A DNA stretch of 64,000 nt. Source: Chamaea fasciata. Taxonomy: Eukaryota > Chordata > Aves > Passeriformes > Sylviidae. The translations under genes were made by a program, and so were the position numbers. Below are positions 40,205-52,339 of the stretch, piece by piece. The first letter of the stretch is position 1. Each line of letters begins with the position of its first letter. The notes under the pieces are model-generated. The model worked only from the letters and a program-made list of their open reading frames with translations. It was not told where the DNA came from and did not search any database. The stretch lies in assembly GCA_029207755.1 (NCBI GenBank), contig JARCOQ010000003.1:45404144-45468143 (forward strand), given 5' to 3'.

Positions 40205-40221
40205 GGGGCGGGGAGGGAGGG
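40205..40221 (+). repeat. G-quadruplex motif
   Basis: GGGGCGGGGAGGGAGGG: four runs of three or more G separated by single-base loops, on the transcribed (RNA-sense) strand, about 470 bases upstream of the decayed microexon. It is the only perfect four-run motif I noticed in the window. Confidence 0.85.
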
Positions 40222-40686
40222 AGAGGTTTTCTCTTCAACCCTGATTTTTTTAAAGTTGATTGAGGTGATCCAGCAGTAGTACAGATTAGGATGGATTCCC
40301 TTTGTAATACCAGATCAACACTTAAGATAAGTATTTCTGATCAGACTTAATGACTTGTTGACAAGTTTTCTGCTTTTTTTATGGCTACCTTACACCTATT
40401 TGTTTAAAGATTTAGCTCCAGAGTTTTACTTATCTTCTGCAGATAAACACTCAGGAGCTTTTGTTACTGAAATGGGAAATCTGGTGTCTAAAACTAATGA
40501 ATGTATGAGCACAGAATCTGTTTTTATGATAGTCTTGAGTAAACCTTTACTCTCTGCATACAAATACTCTGTTCTCCATATATACATACCCTGAATACTT
40601 TCTGTATTGCTCTGGCAATACATATCAGTCCATTCTTTGAATTTTCTTTCCATGCAGACCTAACTTCTTTGTTTTACTGTTTTCAG

Positions 40687-40722
40687 AAATCTGCTTGCGT
40701 AGGCCGAGGCTATTTCTTTTGG
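40687..40722 (+). pseudogene. RYR2: decayed RYR2 microexon, counterpart of mammalian residues 3564-3575
   Basis: Mammalian RyR2 has, from memory, KSKRVGRRHYCL between HLEQ and VEHPQRS. The spacing is confirmed by Trp3587, Leu3591 and Phe3603 falling at the right numbers only if these 12 residues are counted. In this intron a strong acceptor (TTTTACTGTTTTCAG) is followed by 12 codons reading KSACVGRGYFFW, matching at K-S-x-x-V-G-R with aromatic replacements after. The base pair that should be the donor GT reads GA (TGG|GAAAGT, one change away from GTAAGT). A cryptic GTATAG four bases further would give a 40-nt exon that shifts frame and meets TGA at once in the next exon. I infer the microexon is skipped here; RYR1 and RYR3 also lack it. 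Confidence 0.6.
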
Positions 40723-41902
40723 GAAAGTATAGAGGGATTTATAATTGTTTGTGAAGATATTACTAATTACCTAACTTTCACATTTGGATTTGTCTGACTT
40801 TTAAGTTATTAGTGCTGGGGTTTTTTTGGGTGTGTTGTTTTTTTTTTTTTTTTGTGACTGTAAATGTGTTTGCAGTGAATGCTTTTTTTTGGTCCTTACT
40901 CTTAAAAATATTTTTATTTGTATTTTGTCTTTTAGAAAGCACTTGCTTAAGATTGCTACCATTTAATCTTAGAAGTATAATTATATAATTCACAGAATGG
41001 CAGTGTTTTTGTCTGTTTAATTATATGTTAATTGTTCAACTATTAATATTTTTTTGTGTTTCACTAAACTGGATAACCGAATTTGGATTGATTAATTAAT
41101 ATACATAAATATCAGAATTGTCACTACATATTTTACATAGTAGCACCACAGTAGTAGTTTTCTTTGTATGGAAACAAGAATAAAAGCTGGAAGAAGAAAT
41201 CCTGAAAGCATAAAAGATAAAGATGGAGCATACCCTATTTCACCTCATGCTACTGTAGAACCAAGATACAGAAAGAGAATATATTTTAAGACAGAGCTGT
41301 AGTTTTATGAAATGTAGCTAAAGTGTTTTGAAGTGTTTTAGGTACATTCTGTCTGTGCTCCTTCATAGAAAAGATTCAGTCCTAAGTCTTTGTACTTGTC
41401 ACTCTCTTTTAACGTTAATTCTTTTCCATTGTAGCTGATCAAGGCAAATATTCCAAATAAAAGATTATTTGTATCCATGAAAATTTCTTTAAAAATATTA
41501 TCTGAGGCAATGTGAAAGTGTACAATTTATTTGTACATATGTAAAGAGTTACATATAAAAGAGAGTGAATGAAAATTCTTTGCTTTAAAAGTTAAGGCTT
41601 CCTGAGAGATGGCCTTATTGATGATCATATTCTATCTAAAAGATAGAAAAAGTAGAATGAAGTAAAAAAGAATATCTATATCATACCAGAAAAGGGAGAT
41701 TTTGCTTTAAGTTTATTTTCGAAATTCTGATTTTGTGATTTGGCTGAATGCTTGAACTCTGTCTGGAACACTTTCTTATCTGTTCTTCTTCTGTTGCTTT
41801 TCTACTTGATGTATCTGTTAACTAATATTTTTACTACTATTACTGTTTCCAGACATTAGGGACATTGCCACATTATTTTTCCACGTGTGTTTTGTGTAAC
41901 AG

Positions 41903-42015
41903 GTTGAGCATCCTCAGCGGTCCAAAAAAGCGGTGTGGCATAAGCTGCTGTCTAAACAGAGGAAAAGAGCAGTAGTGGCTTGTTTTAGAATGGCACCATT
42001 GTATAATCTGCCAAG
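41903..42015 (+). CDS. RYR2: RYR2 exon, residues 3576-3613, calmodulin-binding segment
   Basis: 113 nt; phase 0 in, phase 2 out. Reads [20 protein letters not shown] then [17 protein letters not shown](R). This is the high-affinity Ca2+/calmodulin and apo-calmodulin site of RyR2, through which calmodulin inhibits the channel. The three anchor residues (Trp3587, Leu3591, Phe3603 in human numbering) are all present, and the exon is identical to mammals as I recall it. Acceptor TTGTGTAACAG, donor AAG|GTAAGA. The exon directly upstream is 38880 if the decayed microexon is skipped. Confidence 0.97.
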
Positions 42016-42639
42016 GTAAGATTGTTCTGTTTTTCACAGATGCATTAATGTTCATACAGAGCTATTTGGCAATCTTAAAAGGAAAAAAAAATTAAAACCA
42101 GTAATTTTTATTATAGTTTGTATATTACTTTCTTTGATTAGAATTAATTACTTTTTTATCTTCTGAAAAGATTAAAAAATATATATTTTTCAACTTCTGG
42201 TTTCAAGTTTATCCCGAGCATTAAAAAAATGAAATTATTTGTGCACAATCCAAAGTTATCTATTGCTGGTATCTTAATATTTGTATTAAAAATGTAAAAA
42301 TATTTTGTTAAAAAATTAAAACTCCACAATGTGAAGATTTATTTATTTATTTATTATATTTGTATTTCTTTTATTTTTTTTTATTTTGTCTTCCTAAATA
42401 ATTATTGCTATGTTTTAGTATCAGTGTTACAAGTTAGTGGGACACAGTTTTAAATAAAGCATTTTAATGTAAATTTTCTTTTTAAATGGGTGCTCTGATA
42501 GGTTTAACCATGGAAATTTTTCTTCCCTTTTAAATTATTGCTGGAATGACTGGACAGTTCTTCAAGCTAAATGAAATTCATATTGACAAAATCTTCTTTT
42601 TAAAAGTTTACAGCTTTTGTTTTCAATCTTGCTTTTTAG
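42016..42639 (+). other. intron
   Basis: Very AT-rich, with an ATTT patch near 42340-42357. Nothing else recognised. Confidence 0.9.
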
Positions 42640-42736
42640 ACACCGAGCCGTCAATCTCTTTCTTCAAGGCTATGATAAATCTTGGATTGAAACAGAAGAA
42701 CACTATTTTGAAGACAAACTGATAGAAGACTTAGCA
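42640..42736 (+). CDS. RYR2: RYR2 exon, residues 3613-3645 (start of central domain)
   Basis: 97 nt; phase 2 in, phase 0 out: (R)HRAVNLFLQGYDKSWIETEE then HYFEDKLIEDLA. Acceptor TTGCTTTTTAG, donor GCA|GTACGT. It begins the central domain, which couples cytosolic ligand binding to the pore. Glu to Asp (GYDKS) is the only change. Confidence 0.97.
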
Positions 42737-45700
42737 GTACGTCTGGGTGAAAGGGTCATAGGAGTGTATTAAGGATTAACATTCATCTTGTATAGTAATA
42801 ATTATAAATCTGTGAGGTAGCTAAAATATCACTTAAGCTATCTCTACCCAAAGGGATGAGCTAAAAGCGAGTCACTCTGGTGGCTTTCTAAAAATTATAC
42901 ATGACGGAGATTCCAAAATCTCCTCAGGCTGTTTGCTTCAGGGCTTCAATAACTTTTTATAAAGCTTTTTTTCCTAAATTATGTGCTGTCATTCCCCTAT
43001 CTCTTATCTTTTGCCCTGTGGAGAACTGGAACAGCCTATTCCCTTCTGTTTTGCGGCTAACCTTTGTGTATTTGAGGACTACATAATCCACATTAAAGTC
43101 ATTCAAGTCAAAAGGTTAGAATATGAAACTAGAGGAATCTAGTCTTAGATCAGTCAGTGCCTTAGAAGCTGTCAGAGTCTGCTTCTTCACAGAAGAATCC
43201 CCGTGTCAGGGTCATAAAGATTTTTCCCAGTGGTGAAGTGTTAGGGCCATGTTTTTAGCCTTGTAAATACCTACAGTGGTTCTCACTTAAGTCTGAGGTC
43301 TTCATCCCTTACAGTTGTCTCTCTGAAAGGTAACTTTTTCACAGCTTGGGCAAGAACTAGTACCAGGAGCTGATTCAGTCCCTGGGAGGTCCAACAGAAT
43401 ACAGGCTGAAATCAGTCTTTTTATTGTAAGGAGAGCCTACTCTCTGCAATAGAGAGAGGAAGCTAACTGTAAAATTTCTGTTAGAAAAAGAGTAATAACC
43501 TGCTTTTACTGCTTAAAGCTTATGCCTAAAGCCAGCTAACCAACTTGTAAACAATTTTGAGAATTAGGATCAAAATAGTGAAGGGGAAATCAGCAGCAAT
43601 GAGCTCAAAACAGAGAGTCTGTGGAAGTTCAGTTTTGCCAGCACACATGCAGAATTAATTTCTTGTGCAAACAAGCATTGTGAAAAAACAAGAGACTTCT
43701 ACAAATGTTTACTTTTGAACTTTTAAATTGATATCCCAACACAATGCAAGTGTTTTAAATAGTGCAGGTTCAGTCTCAAAAATAATTGTATTTTAGCAGT
43801 TGGGAGCATGAGTGTGCAGTAGAACAACATTGGTCTTTGCATGTGTGTGTGTATGTGCAGGTGTGTACACGTAAAGAAATAACCCAGCATGGTAATTTGG
43901 CTACACTGACATGAAGGACTATCTCCTTACCTCCATGTTAAACCTATTATATATTATATATTGTATATTATATATTGTATATTGTATATTTTGCTAAGTT
44001 TATTAATAACTCCTTGCCAACGAGTAGCTTGAGTGAAAAACTGTCTCAGAGAAGACAGAAACAGATTGGCCTGACTTTTTAAATCATCCTTTATTTAGAA
44101 AAACTACAGGATATGGATATGTGTGTTTCCATTGCTCTCTTGGGGTGAGATGCATTGCACCTTTCATTCAAAAAAGCACACAAAACTCCGTCTGTCTTTT
44201 AAATAAATATACATTACATTCTGCTGCCTTAGAGCACTCACTCTCAGACGGGTGAGAGTTTGAGTTTCGGCTTTGTGGAGCTGACACAGAATGCTTTGTG
44301 GACATAATGGAAGACGTAGTGGTGTTGCTGGTGAAGGTTCCTCTTAGAGAAACTATACCCCAGTTTAGCAAGGAATTAAAAGTTTAATGAACTGTCAAGA
44401 TGGAATCACAGCCTAGGCTAAGGGAGCAGAACTCATCTGGAAGAGGAGAAAGAAGGAGCCTTGGGCTCTCTGATGTATTCTTGAAGGGTTGTCTGAAGTT
44501 TCTGGACTGTGCAGATATTAAATAGTAAAATTAATCAATCCAGGACCCAGAAGCTGTAGGCATGATTCCTGTCCTTTAACTCCCTGTAGTTAGTACACTA
44601 CAACCTTTTATGCCATAGTGAGTTTTCTCAATACTGAGAACCTTAATCATTCATTTCTGCTAAGTAAAAATAATTTAAAGGGAATTGAGCATTTCCATTG
44701 CATAAAAGCAGAGAACTGAATATACACTTGCAGTTTTGCTCCCTGAATCTTCTCTCCTTAAGTCTGTTATACAAAAGTGATACTCCTCCTCCCACTCCTT
44801 GCGAAAAAAAAAGGAGAAAAGTATATACTTGTGCTCTTTTTGAGGAGCTTAATTGTGCTGATTCTTAATTCTGATTCAACAAATTAGGGCTCTGTGGGAA
44901 CTAGATTTTTGATGCTTGATGTTAGCATCATAAGGTATTCAGCACTTTTTATTAATTGTAAAAATGCTTCTGCTTAAATGAATAGGTTATATGAACACTT
45001 AAGGTTGTTTGACATAGTTGTTGATTTGTTTTATTAGTAGACGCTAGTGGATGTAGTAACTTGTAAGAACAATCTGTTTAATAGAAATTTAGATTTTATA
45101 AAATAATAATAATACAATTAGGTTATATTTAGAAATGGCAGCTAAAACTTACCCAACCTATTTGTTTTACTCTCTTATGTTACATTCAAGTAAAGCTTTC
45201 GGTTTTAGACTTAAATAATTATAGGGCAAATGTCTCAAGACGTTGAAAATTAAGCATACTTATTTCCCTGAAATGTCAGAAAATCATTGATTCTAGTGTT
45301 CATGCTGTCCTTAATAATGAGTTCTACTCAACTCAGTCACTGGTGAATTTGATCCTCCATTTAATTTCAATAAATCTATGTAAACTAGTAACACATTAAC
45401 ACAACTTCTGCCCTTTTGTTTCATCAGTTTTTATAGCATTAGGGTGATATTCTGGTTGATAACATTATGAAGTACGGAATACTGCCAGGTAATTAAAGAG
45501 AAAGGTCACCCTTCTAAATGAGATTGAAATAAAGAGCAGGGGAAGACATCCATAATTGTTCTGGTCTTGTCATTGATACTGTAAATATTATCACATACTG
45601 AAAAATGTGAAATGAACCTTGTATGGCCATCATAGAGTGGCATATGGAAAAACTATTATGCATAGACGTGAACTGAAAGGAATTTTCAGCTGCAACCTGT

Positions 45701-46884
45701 CATGTTTGGCACAGCTGTGTGGGAAAAGTGGTCTTCACAAGCCCATAGAAATACTAGTACTCATAGACATCTATAAGCATTTCCCCCAGGAATCTGTTTG
45801 GGATGCAAAATTTATTTTCTTAATAGACAACAATCCATTTTCCTTTTATGTCTGAAGTGGCCAACCCATCCTTATTGCTAAACAGATAACATATGGCCAT
45901 GTAATAATGTATTATTCGTGCTGTCTTATCAATGCATGGAATTATTTTTATCTGTATTTTGGTGTATAGTGCTAGATGAAAACAAAGGGGAAGAGTGGGC
46001 ATGTTTTATGCAACCAATTTTCTTTGAGCTACCAGATTCTTCATAGAAGAAAGTGTCTGGATGAAGCAATTTTGTTAATAACCTGATAGGCAAAACTTAC
46101 TTTCTGAAATATCTTTTGGCAAATGATAAGAAGTAAGAGGACAGATTTTTATAGATGCTTTTCAGAACACTTCTTAGGTCATTGTTGTTATAGTATTTAG
46201 GACTAAATTTTTCTTTCACAGAAAGGCAAAATAACCTAAAATAACCTGACTTTTGCCTAAAACTGAAAGCAAAATAACCACGTGAAAAAAGAACCCTCTT
46301 TATGCATTTATGTATATTATTGCATCTTATATCATATTTTTTGTACATTATTGATTTGTCATCATCTAAAATTCTATGTCCTGCCTACATTTCTGTTGTT
46401 GGTAGATAGAGTTCCTTGTGTCTAAAACTGTCGGTAAACTTCAGGTTTGGATTTCTTCTCCCTCAAAGTCTCTCAGAGTTTCTCAGTTCCTAGCATAGAC
46501 TTGAAACGGAATTCTCATTTTTATCTGATGAAGCTGGTTAACAGAGCAACAGACAGTATAATAGTAAATGATGGCATCTGGTTACCACTAGTTCTGGATA
46601 ACAGAGTAAAAGATTGAAGTTATTTTCAGAATCTAGGGAAGAGGGTTATTATGAGAAGAGGAAATCCAAAGCTTTGCAACTGGTATCATCTTTGTAAGTC
46701 TTCATGGTCATAAACAGAGTAGGAGTTAATTTTTTTCATATTTTGCTTGGAGGTTGCTTCCTCCTGGTTGTCCAAATCAAAATTACATATGTTAATATTT
46801 AATGTTTAGTAAATTGCACAGAGTAAAAGATTTATTACTATAGATAATTGAATATACTTTTAAAATCTCTTTTTTTCCCCAAAG
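42737..46884 (+). other. intron with AT minisatellite
   Basis: 4.1 kb, the longest canonical intron. Contains a TG patch near 43838-43864 and the TATAT/TATATTG minisatellite at 43946-43990. A slightly GC-richer patch near 44225-44340 has an open minus-strand frame without known similarity. Confidence 0.86.
43946..43990. repeat. ATATT/GTATATT minisatellite
   Basis: Tandem units of TATATTATA and TATATTGTA type, about 45 bases. Likely length-variable. Confidence 0.85.
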
Positions 46885-46988
46885 AAACCTGGAGAGGAAC
46901 CACCAGAAGAAGATGAAAACCTTAAAAGGGTTGATCCTTTACATCAACTTATTCTTCTATTCAGTCGTACAGCCTTGACTGAAAAATG
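46885..46988 (+). CDS. RYR2: RYR2 exon, residues 3646-3680
   Basis: 104 nt; phase 0 in, phase 2 out. Reads KPGEEPPEEDENLKRVDPLH then QLILLFSRTALTEK(C). AAG-type acceptor after TTTTTTTCCCC; donor ATG|GTAGGG. The acidic PPEED loop varies from mammals (AEPPEEDEGT to EEPPEEDENL); the DPLHQLILLFSRTALTEK helix is unchanged. Confidence 0.97.
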
Positions 46989-47527
46989 GTAGGGATGGTG
47001 TGAGAGACTACAGAGTGTATGCAGATTTTCAGATTACTCCTGTATTTGAAGTCATGTATGTCTCTTTTCAAGTGAGGTTGCATAAGCTAGGCCAAAACGT
47101 GTATGAACATATGGTGAGTTTGAGTTATGCTCAAACCTCTTTAGTTTGTGGTATGTAAAGAGATTTTTACCATGACTTTTTCACAGTTATGGGTGCTGTG
47201 TTCAGGGTTCACTGCTCCTCTGTCTTCTGTCTATGTTCCCTATTGACAGTTACATTCTGAATATGAAATACATTCTGAGTATAAGTAAAAATTACCTATA
47301 TTCACTTTAATGTATATGAATTTCTGAGTAGTGTGTTTGTAGCTGGCTATAACTTTCTGTTTGTATAAGTTAATCAAGTCTTCATTTTCCAAAAATATTT
47401 TTGTAATTATTTTTGAGCATAGAAATTATTTTTAAAAAATTAAAATGTTAAAAATATTTTGGCACCCCAGTTCTACTGTAATGGCTCTAATCTTCCTCAT
47501 TTTACCTTTCTTCTCTCTTTTAACCAG
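46989..47527 (+). other. intron
   Basis: AT-rich, nothing recognised. Confidence 0.9.
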
Positions 47528-47579
47528 CAAACTGGAAGAGGATTTCCTGTATATGGCTTATGCTGACATTATGGCAAAG
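47528..47579 (+). CDS. RYR2: RYR2 exon, residues 3680-3697
   Basis: 52 nt; phase 2 in, phase 0 out: (C)KLEEDFLYMAYADIMAK. Acceptor CTTTTAACCAG, donor AAG|GTAACT. Too short to appear as a long open frame but fixed by the codon splits on both sides. Unchanged from mammals. Confidence 0.97.
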
Positions 47580-47713
47580 GTAACTTGTTTGATACTTATT
47601 GCTTATTTTGTGTTTTAATTAAGTTGGTGAAGAAAATCAAGAGAAATAATTTGTAAAGTTTTATCAGTAAATTGCGAGTTATCAGCAAATGTTTTCTTTC
47701 TACATGGTATCAG

Positions 47714-47767
47714 AGCTGCCATGACGAAGAAGATGATGATGGTGAAGAAGAAGTGAAGAGTTTTGAA
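47714..47767 (+). CDS. RYR2: RYR2 exon, residues 3698-3715, acidic RYR2-specific segment
   Basis: 54 nt, phase 0 to 0: SCHDEEDDDGEEEVKSFE, identical to mammalian RyR2. RYR1 and RYR3 have different acidic strings here, so this exon is the best single paralogue diagnostic. Acceptor ATGGTATCAG (weak tract), donor GAA|GTAAGA. Only 134 bases separate it from the exon before. The following 7.7-kb gap to 55434 contains two in-phase cassette segments. Confidence 0.98.
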
Positions 47768-49422
47768 GTAAGATTATACTTGTTTTTCTTGTCATGTTAG
47801 ACATTATTTCATAGCTTCCAGCTGACATTTATGTTTTTTGGTTCATGGCTTACTGCAGCTTATTATGCCAGTGAACTGCATGTCACAAGCTGGATATGGC
47901 AGATATGAGTCCCCAGATTAATATTAGTGAAACAAAAACCTGCACGGTATTACATAATATAAGATTAAATAGAGAACAGTTTAGTGGATCTAACATATTT
48001 GTCTCATTTAACTTTACCTTTTTAGTTAGGTATTACAGCCAGTAACTATTCTAAAAGCCTGATAATTACAGACTATATCTTTTAAGTTATTTGCCCTACC
48101 TTTAGTTTGGATTTTTAAAAATACTATAATACTACTTTTTGCAGTAGCCATTTACATTCAGTACCAGTAATTCATACAGTAGTTTTATGTTCACATATAT
48201 GTTAGTTCTTCTTAATGAAATGTGAACTTCTGTTCATTGGTACTGCTAAGATTTTTGCTTGTGTTGAGAAAAGGAAATCTATGTTTATTGCTGTTTAATG
48301 TTGAGTTTTTAGTGATCATCACTGTTTAAGAATATACACGAGTTGATTACAAGTGTAAGAGTTGAATTCTTGTCATGTGCTTGCTCTGGGATCTGTCTCT
48401 CTTCTTCCATTAGTAAAATGGAGTTTGCAAGAAATTTGTTTCTTCTGAGGGGCACTGAGGGAATTAGCTCTCTAATATTTTTAATATTTTTATGTGTTTA
48501 GGCATATTATGATTCTGACATTAAAAGGTGTCTCTTGTGTCTTTCAAATCAATTAGTTCTTGCATTTCATATCCCTACTATAAAACAGAAACATGAAGTA
48601 AACACTTCTATTATTTCTTTAAAAAATTCTAAATATACTGATTGATTCGCTGTGAAACTATCTGCGCTGTTCTGATTGTTGAGGAGTGGCTTGGGTCATG
48701 TTTACTTTTACTCCATTGCTTTATAGATAGAATGTTCTGTATGTTTTCTACATGATGCTGCATGATGTAGCATTGAATTATTTAAGTACATATTCCCTAT
48801 TTGACTGTATAAAGAAATCAGAAAAAATATCAATACTAAATTATTTTCAATCACTCAGGAGTCCAGTTGAGTTACAAGTAATATACTCAATATATAAATT
48901 TTTTGTTTCTTGGTAAATATCCCAGTATGACCCCAAATTTCAGTGGGTTTTTCTGGGGTTTTTTTTTGTTTTGTTTTGTTGTTTTTTTTTTTTTTTTTCC
49001 TTTGGGAATGCAGTATATGACTTACCACTGACAAAGAATATTCATTCCTATAGGATCTTATCAGTTAACCTGTACATGTTTGTTAGATATCAAAAGCCTT
49101 GTGCTTATAGATAAGAAAATTGTTAAATAGGAAGTCATTGAGGTGCATGAAAAACTTTATCAATAAGGAATTTGTTAGTGCTCCTTACCTAAATTATAAT
49201 GGGTTCTTTGTTCAGCATTCAATTTTTTGTCTTGAGAGAAGATCCTATTCATTTGTTTCTCTTTATTGTTTTTCCTGTAGCTGTGAAACTTATGTTTAAA
49301 TAATGTATTTATATGTTCAAAAGAAAATTTTGTGTATGTGTTTGGTCAGTCACCTGCAGAAAAAAATTTTGGACTTCTTTTTCTTATTACTATTTCGCTT
49401 CTTGTCCTTGCCCTTCCTTAAG
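47768..49422 (+). other. intron upstream of 24-nt microexon
   Basis: AT-rich, with T/G-rich tracts near 48950-49000. Nothing else recognised. Confidence 0.88.
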
Positions 49423-49446
49423 GTGACAGGATCACAACGCAGCAAG
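49423..49446 (+). CDS. RYR2: RYR2 24-nt alternative microexon (VTGSQRSK)
   Basis: Encodes VTGSQRSK, the eight-residue insert known from human RYR2 splice variants, where it is reported at low level in heart and linked to altered intracellular targeting and Ca2+ handling. Seen here: a long pyrimidine tract and AAG acceptor (CTTGCCCTTCCTTAAG), the 24 nt, then AAG|GTAAAA. Phase 0 to 0, so inclusion adds residues between Glu3715 and Glu3716 without frameshift. The insert is basic (R, K) next to the acidic 3702-3710 stretch. Complete conservation of all eight codons' meaning in a bird indicates selection. Confidence 0.9.
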
Positions 49447-52146
49447 GTAAAACAAAAAAATATGTGTGTATTTGTCTGGGTCTAATTTTGTGATTTTTCA
49501 GGCCCAACATCTTGGATAAGTTCAACTGAAGGGTCTTGAAATCATTTTTAACATTTCAGTTGCAGCATGACATCTCTACCAAACCCTTTTTGTGCGCAAG
49601 CTCTTTAAGGATTCCAGGAATTATTTGTGCAGAATATGCCATGTAAAATTGTGGTACCATTTTGGGGAGAACATAGTGTTGTTTGGCTTGTTCATGTTGT
49701 TTTGCTGCTAATGCCTTTTGTGCATCAGTTATCTTCTTTCTGGTTAGAACTGAATTTGAATTATTAAAACAACTTATTTGGTTATTAAGGGAAAGTAGTT
49801 GAACTTTTCTTCTGTATCTTACCAGACACACATTTAGTGTGATATAGTGGTAGAATTAAGTTTCCAATATTTGTCACAGAGAGAGCATCAGTCATAATTC
49901 ATGTCCGATTCAGATCCTTTGGAACTGAGTCTTTAGCCTTCATCATTATAGTATTTGACAGAAACTCCTTAGATACTTCCTTACCTTAAATGAGTCCTAG
50001 TTCTTCCATGTTCTTTCTAAGAACATATAGGCAATTTCTCTGAAACATCAACGTTAATTTTTTTATTGCCTCAATTTCTTACACAGCTTTTTGTGTCTCA
50101 CCATGGAAGCCTCACCATTTGTTTCTGAAAGGTGTCTCATGGCTATGCAGCAGACTACTTGCCTGCTTCATGCAGGTAGGAGTCTCAGTTCCCACTGTTG
50201 ACTCAGGCCACTTGCTGGTGGCGCTGAAAGGATGATAGTCATAGAGAAGATATGGTGTGTGGAGTAGATAAATTTTGGTTCTGAGGTGTTTAAATACAGT
50301 TATTTGTGCTGTGGCTAATGACAGCTAGAGTAAGAAAAGATTACTTGCTTGTGATTCGAGATTCACACATTTAGCTAATGGTCAGACTTCAGTCAGTACC
50401 TTCAAATTTAATTTTCTGTGGCAATGTAGGGAAACAATTGTAACCTTCTCCATGGAAAAGAACAAGGTGATTTTCATATTTTGTTTGCTAGCCTTCTATT
50501 AACATTCAGATCACAAAAGAAAGAGGTTCCCATGCATCTGTGGGGAGAGAGGATGTATTTCAGGATCAACTTTACTCTTGCTCCTTCAAAAATTTGCACA
50601 GGTCTGTTCCACCTTCATATGATAAAGGCATTATCCTGGAAGATGAATGTGCTCACAAAAAGTTATTTAAAAGGTATTGTAATTTCTACAAACACAAAGT
50701 GCATATTAAAAAACCTCGAAGAAAAGATATAAGCAATCTAATAATATATTTTTTCTTTTTTAGTTCCAATAATTCAACTAATCAAATACTACATATCTAT
50801 CACTCTGCTTACCTGGTTACCATACACTAAAGTCTTATATGCTCCATTGAAAATTTTTTCTTGCTGACTGTGAAGTATTTTAAAAGAGAAAAAAAAGCAC
50901 AAGAAGACATAATCTTTGCTTCCTTCATACATGGCATTAAACAATTGTGCAGATGTGAAACTGTACATACCAGCTGCGTGTGTGCTTTTGTGTGCATTTG
51001 TGTGTTTCTGTCTGGTGATCAAACTTCAATGTTGAAGGCAGTTCTTTTATTCTATCCTGTTGTGTGCATGTGTAATGAATGACTGTCCAATTTGTGTGGG
51101 GATAAAAGTCTACTGCTCCTCTAGGGTTTAAAAAGGTGTGGTATTTGAAGTCTTGAATCCTTTCACAGTCAGAGCAATAGAGACATTTGGGCAAGCTTAG
51201 AATGTGATAAAAATGCCGAGTGTATTTTATTGATGGTTTTCTTGCCCATATCTCATGCAGTGTAATCTCATTTTTGTACAATTAATCTGTGTTGGTTTAA
51301 TAGTGTGAACAATAGGGACGTGGCAATAAAGTTCTCTGTATGTTAGTATGTTCCTGTCAGCATTTATGTGCTAGTATTTGCTTTGAGTTATTACAGTTGT
51401 CATTGCCCCTTCCCCTTTGTCTTGAAGTTAACTTTTTGTCACATTGAACAGATGCTCAATTGACTCCCTGTAAAGCTTGTGTCACTGTCTCCTTTGATTC
51501 TATCTGATAGGAAATTCTTTCAAATCAAACTGTTTCACTAGCTGAATGCAAATAATTTTCTGCATTTGAGTCACTCCTACATACTAACGCATGCTAAATG
51601 CATGTAGGATGGGAACTCAAAGAAAGAGTCAAAATTTAGCTTATATTTTAAAACTTGTTTGTATTACATTGATTTAAATTTACTCTTCACAGGAAGAAAA
51701 GAAATAGGGGAACTAGAGCTTCCTATGTCAGTTCTTTTCATTCCTGGTACTGGTAGCAACTTTGTTGATAGACTTGATAGACTTCTGTATTCACAAATTT
51801 TTTTTATAAAATAATACATTGTGCTGTCACTTACCTCAGACAAAAATTTTCAAGTTTCTGTACAAATAATGCAACCTCTTAAGGCTCCGGCCCTTTGAAG
51901 ATGGTTGCCTTTATTTCCTACTGTCACAAATACTGAATAAAGCACTGAGTGTCCATATACCACAAATTTACAATAAGCAACTATTTATTGCATGAATTAA
52001 GATCAGACTCCATATTCAGTTTTTCAATTCTAAGAAAGTAAATATTCCAGTCACTTCTTTCCATTTTTCCTACACATAATGGATTTTATGGAACCTCTAT
52101 GAAACCATGGTTTCACTCTCTACATTATAGAATACATTATTTATTC

Positions 52147-52215
52147 GTAGAATAGTTTGAGTTGGAAAGAACCTTTAGAGGTCCTTGAGTCCAAACCCCT
52201 TGCAACAAACAGTGA
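52147..52215 (-). mobile_element. CR1 LINE 3' tail (short)
   Basis: The + strand reads TAGAATAGTTTGAGTTGGAA then AGAACCTTTAGAGGTCCTTG and AGTCCAAACCCCTTGCAACA, the reverse complement of the CR1 3' terminus, so the element is antisense to RYR2. Confidence 0.88.
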
Positions 52216-52339
52216 TGCTTCAATGATGAAGTCCAAAAGGAGTGATTTAGTGAATTCTGTTTTATTTACAGAGCAGAAACCAGCATATATTCAACTTAAA
52301 GGATTTAAGTATATATATAAAGATGTATATATAAAAAGA

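Larger units (their letters stand above)
39015..41902 (+). other. intron with decayed microexon and G-quadruplex motif
   Basis: 2.9 kb. Contains the decayed 12-codon microexon (40687-40722), a G-quadruplex motif (40205-40221), a T/G-rich tract (40818-40856) and AT-rich filler. Confidence 0.87.

Noticed and set aside
44168..44371. 67-residue minus-strand open frame (serine/threonine-rich)
   Set aside because: No recognisable domain, no splice or promoter context; length is ordinary for chance.
50481..50830. Overlapping 83- and 96-residue open frames as possible cassette exon
   Set aside because: No acceptor/donor pair in phase 0 brackets them, and the sequence is low-complexity toward the end.
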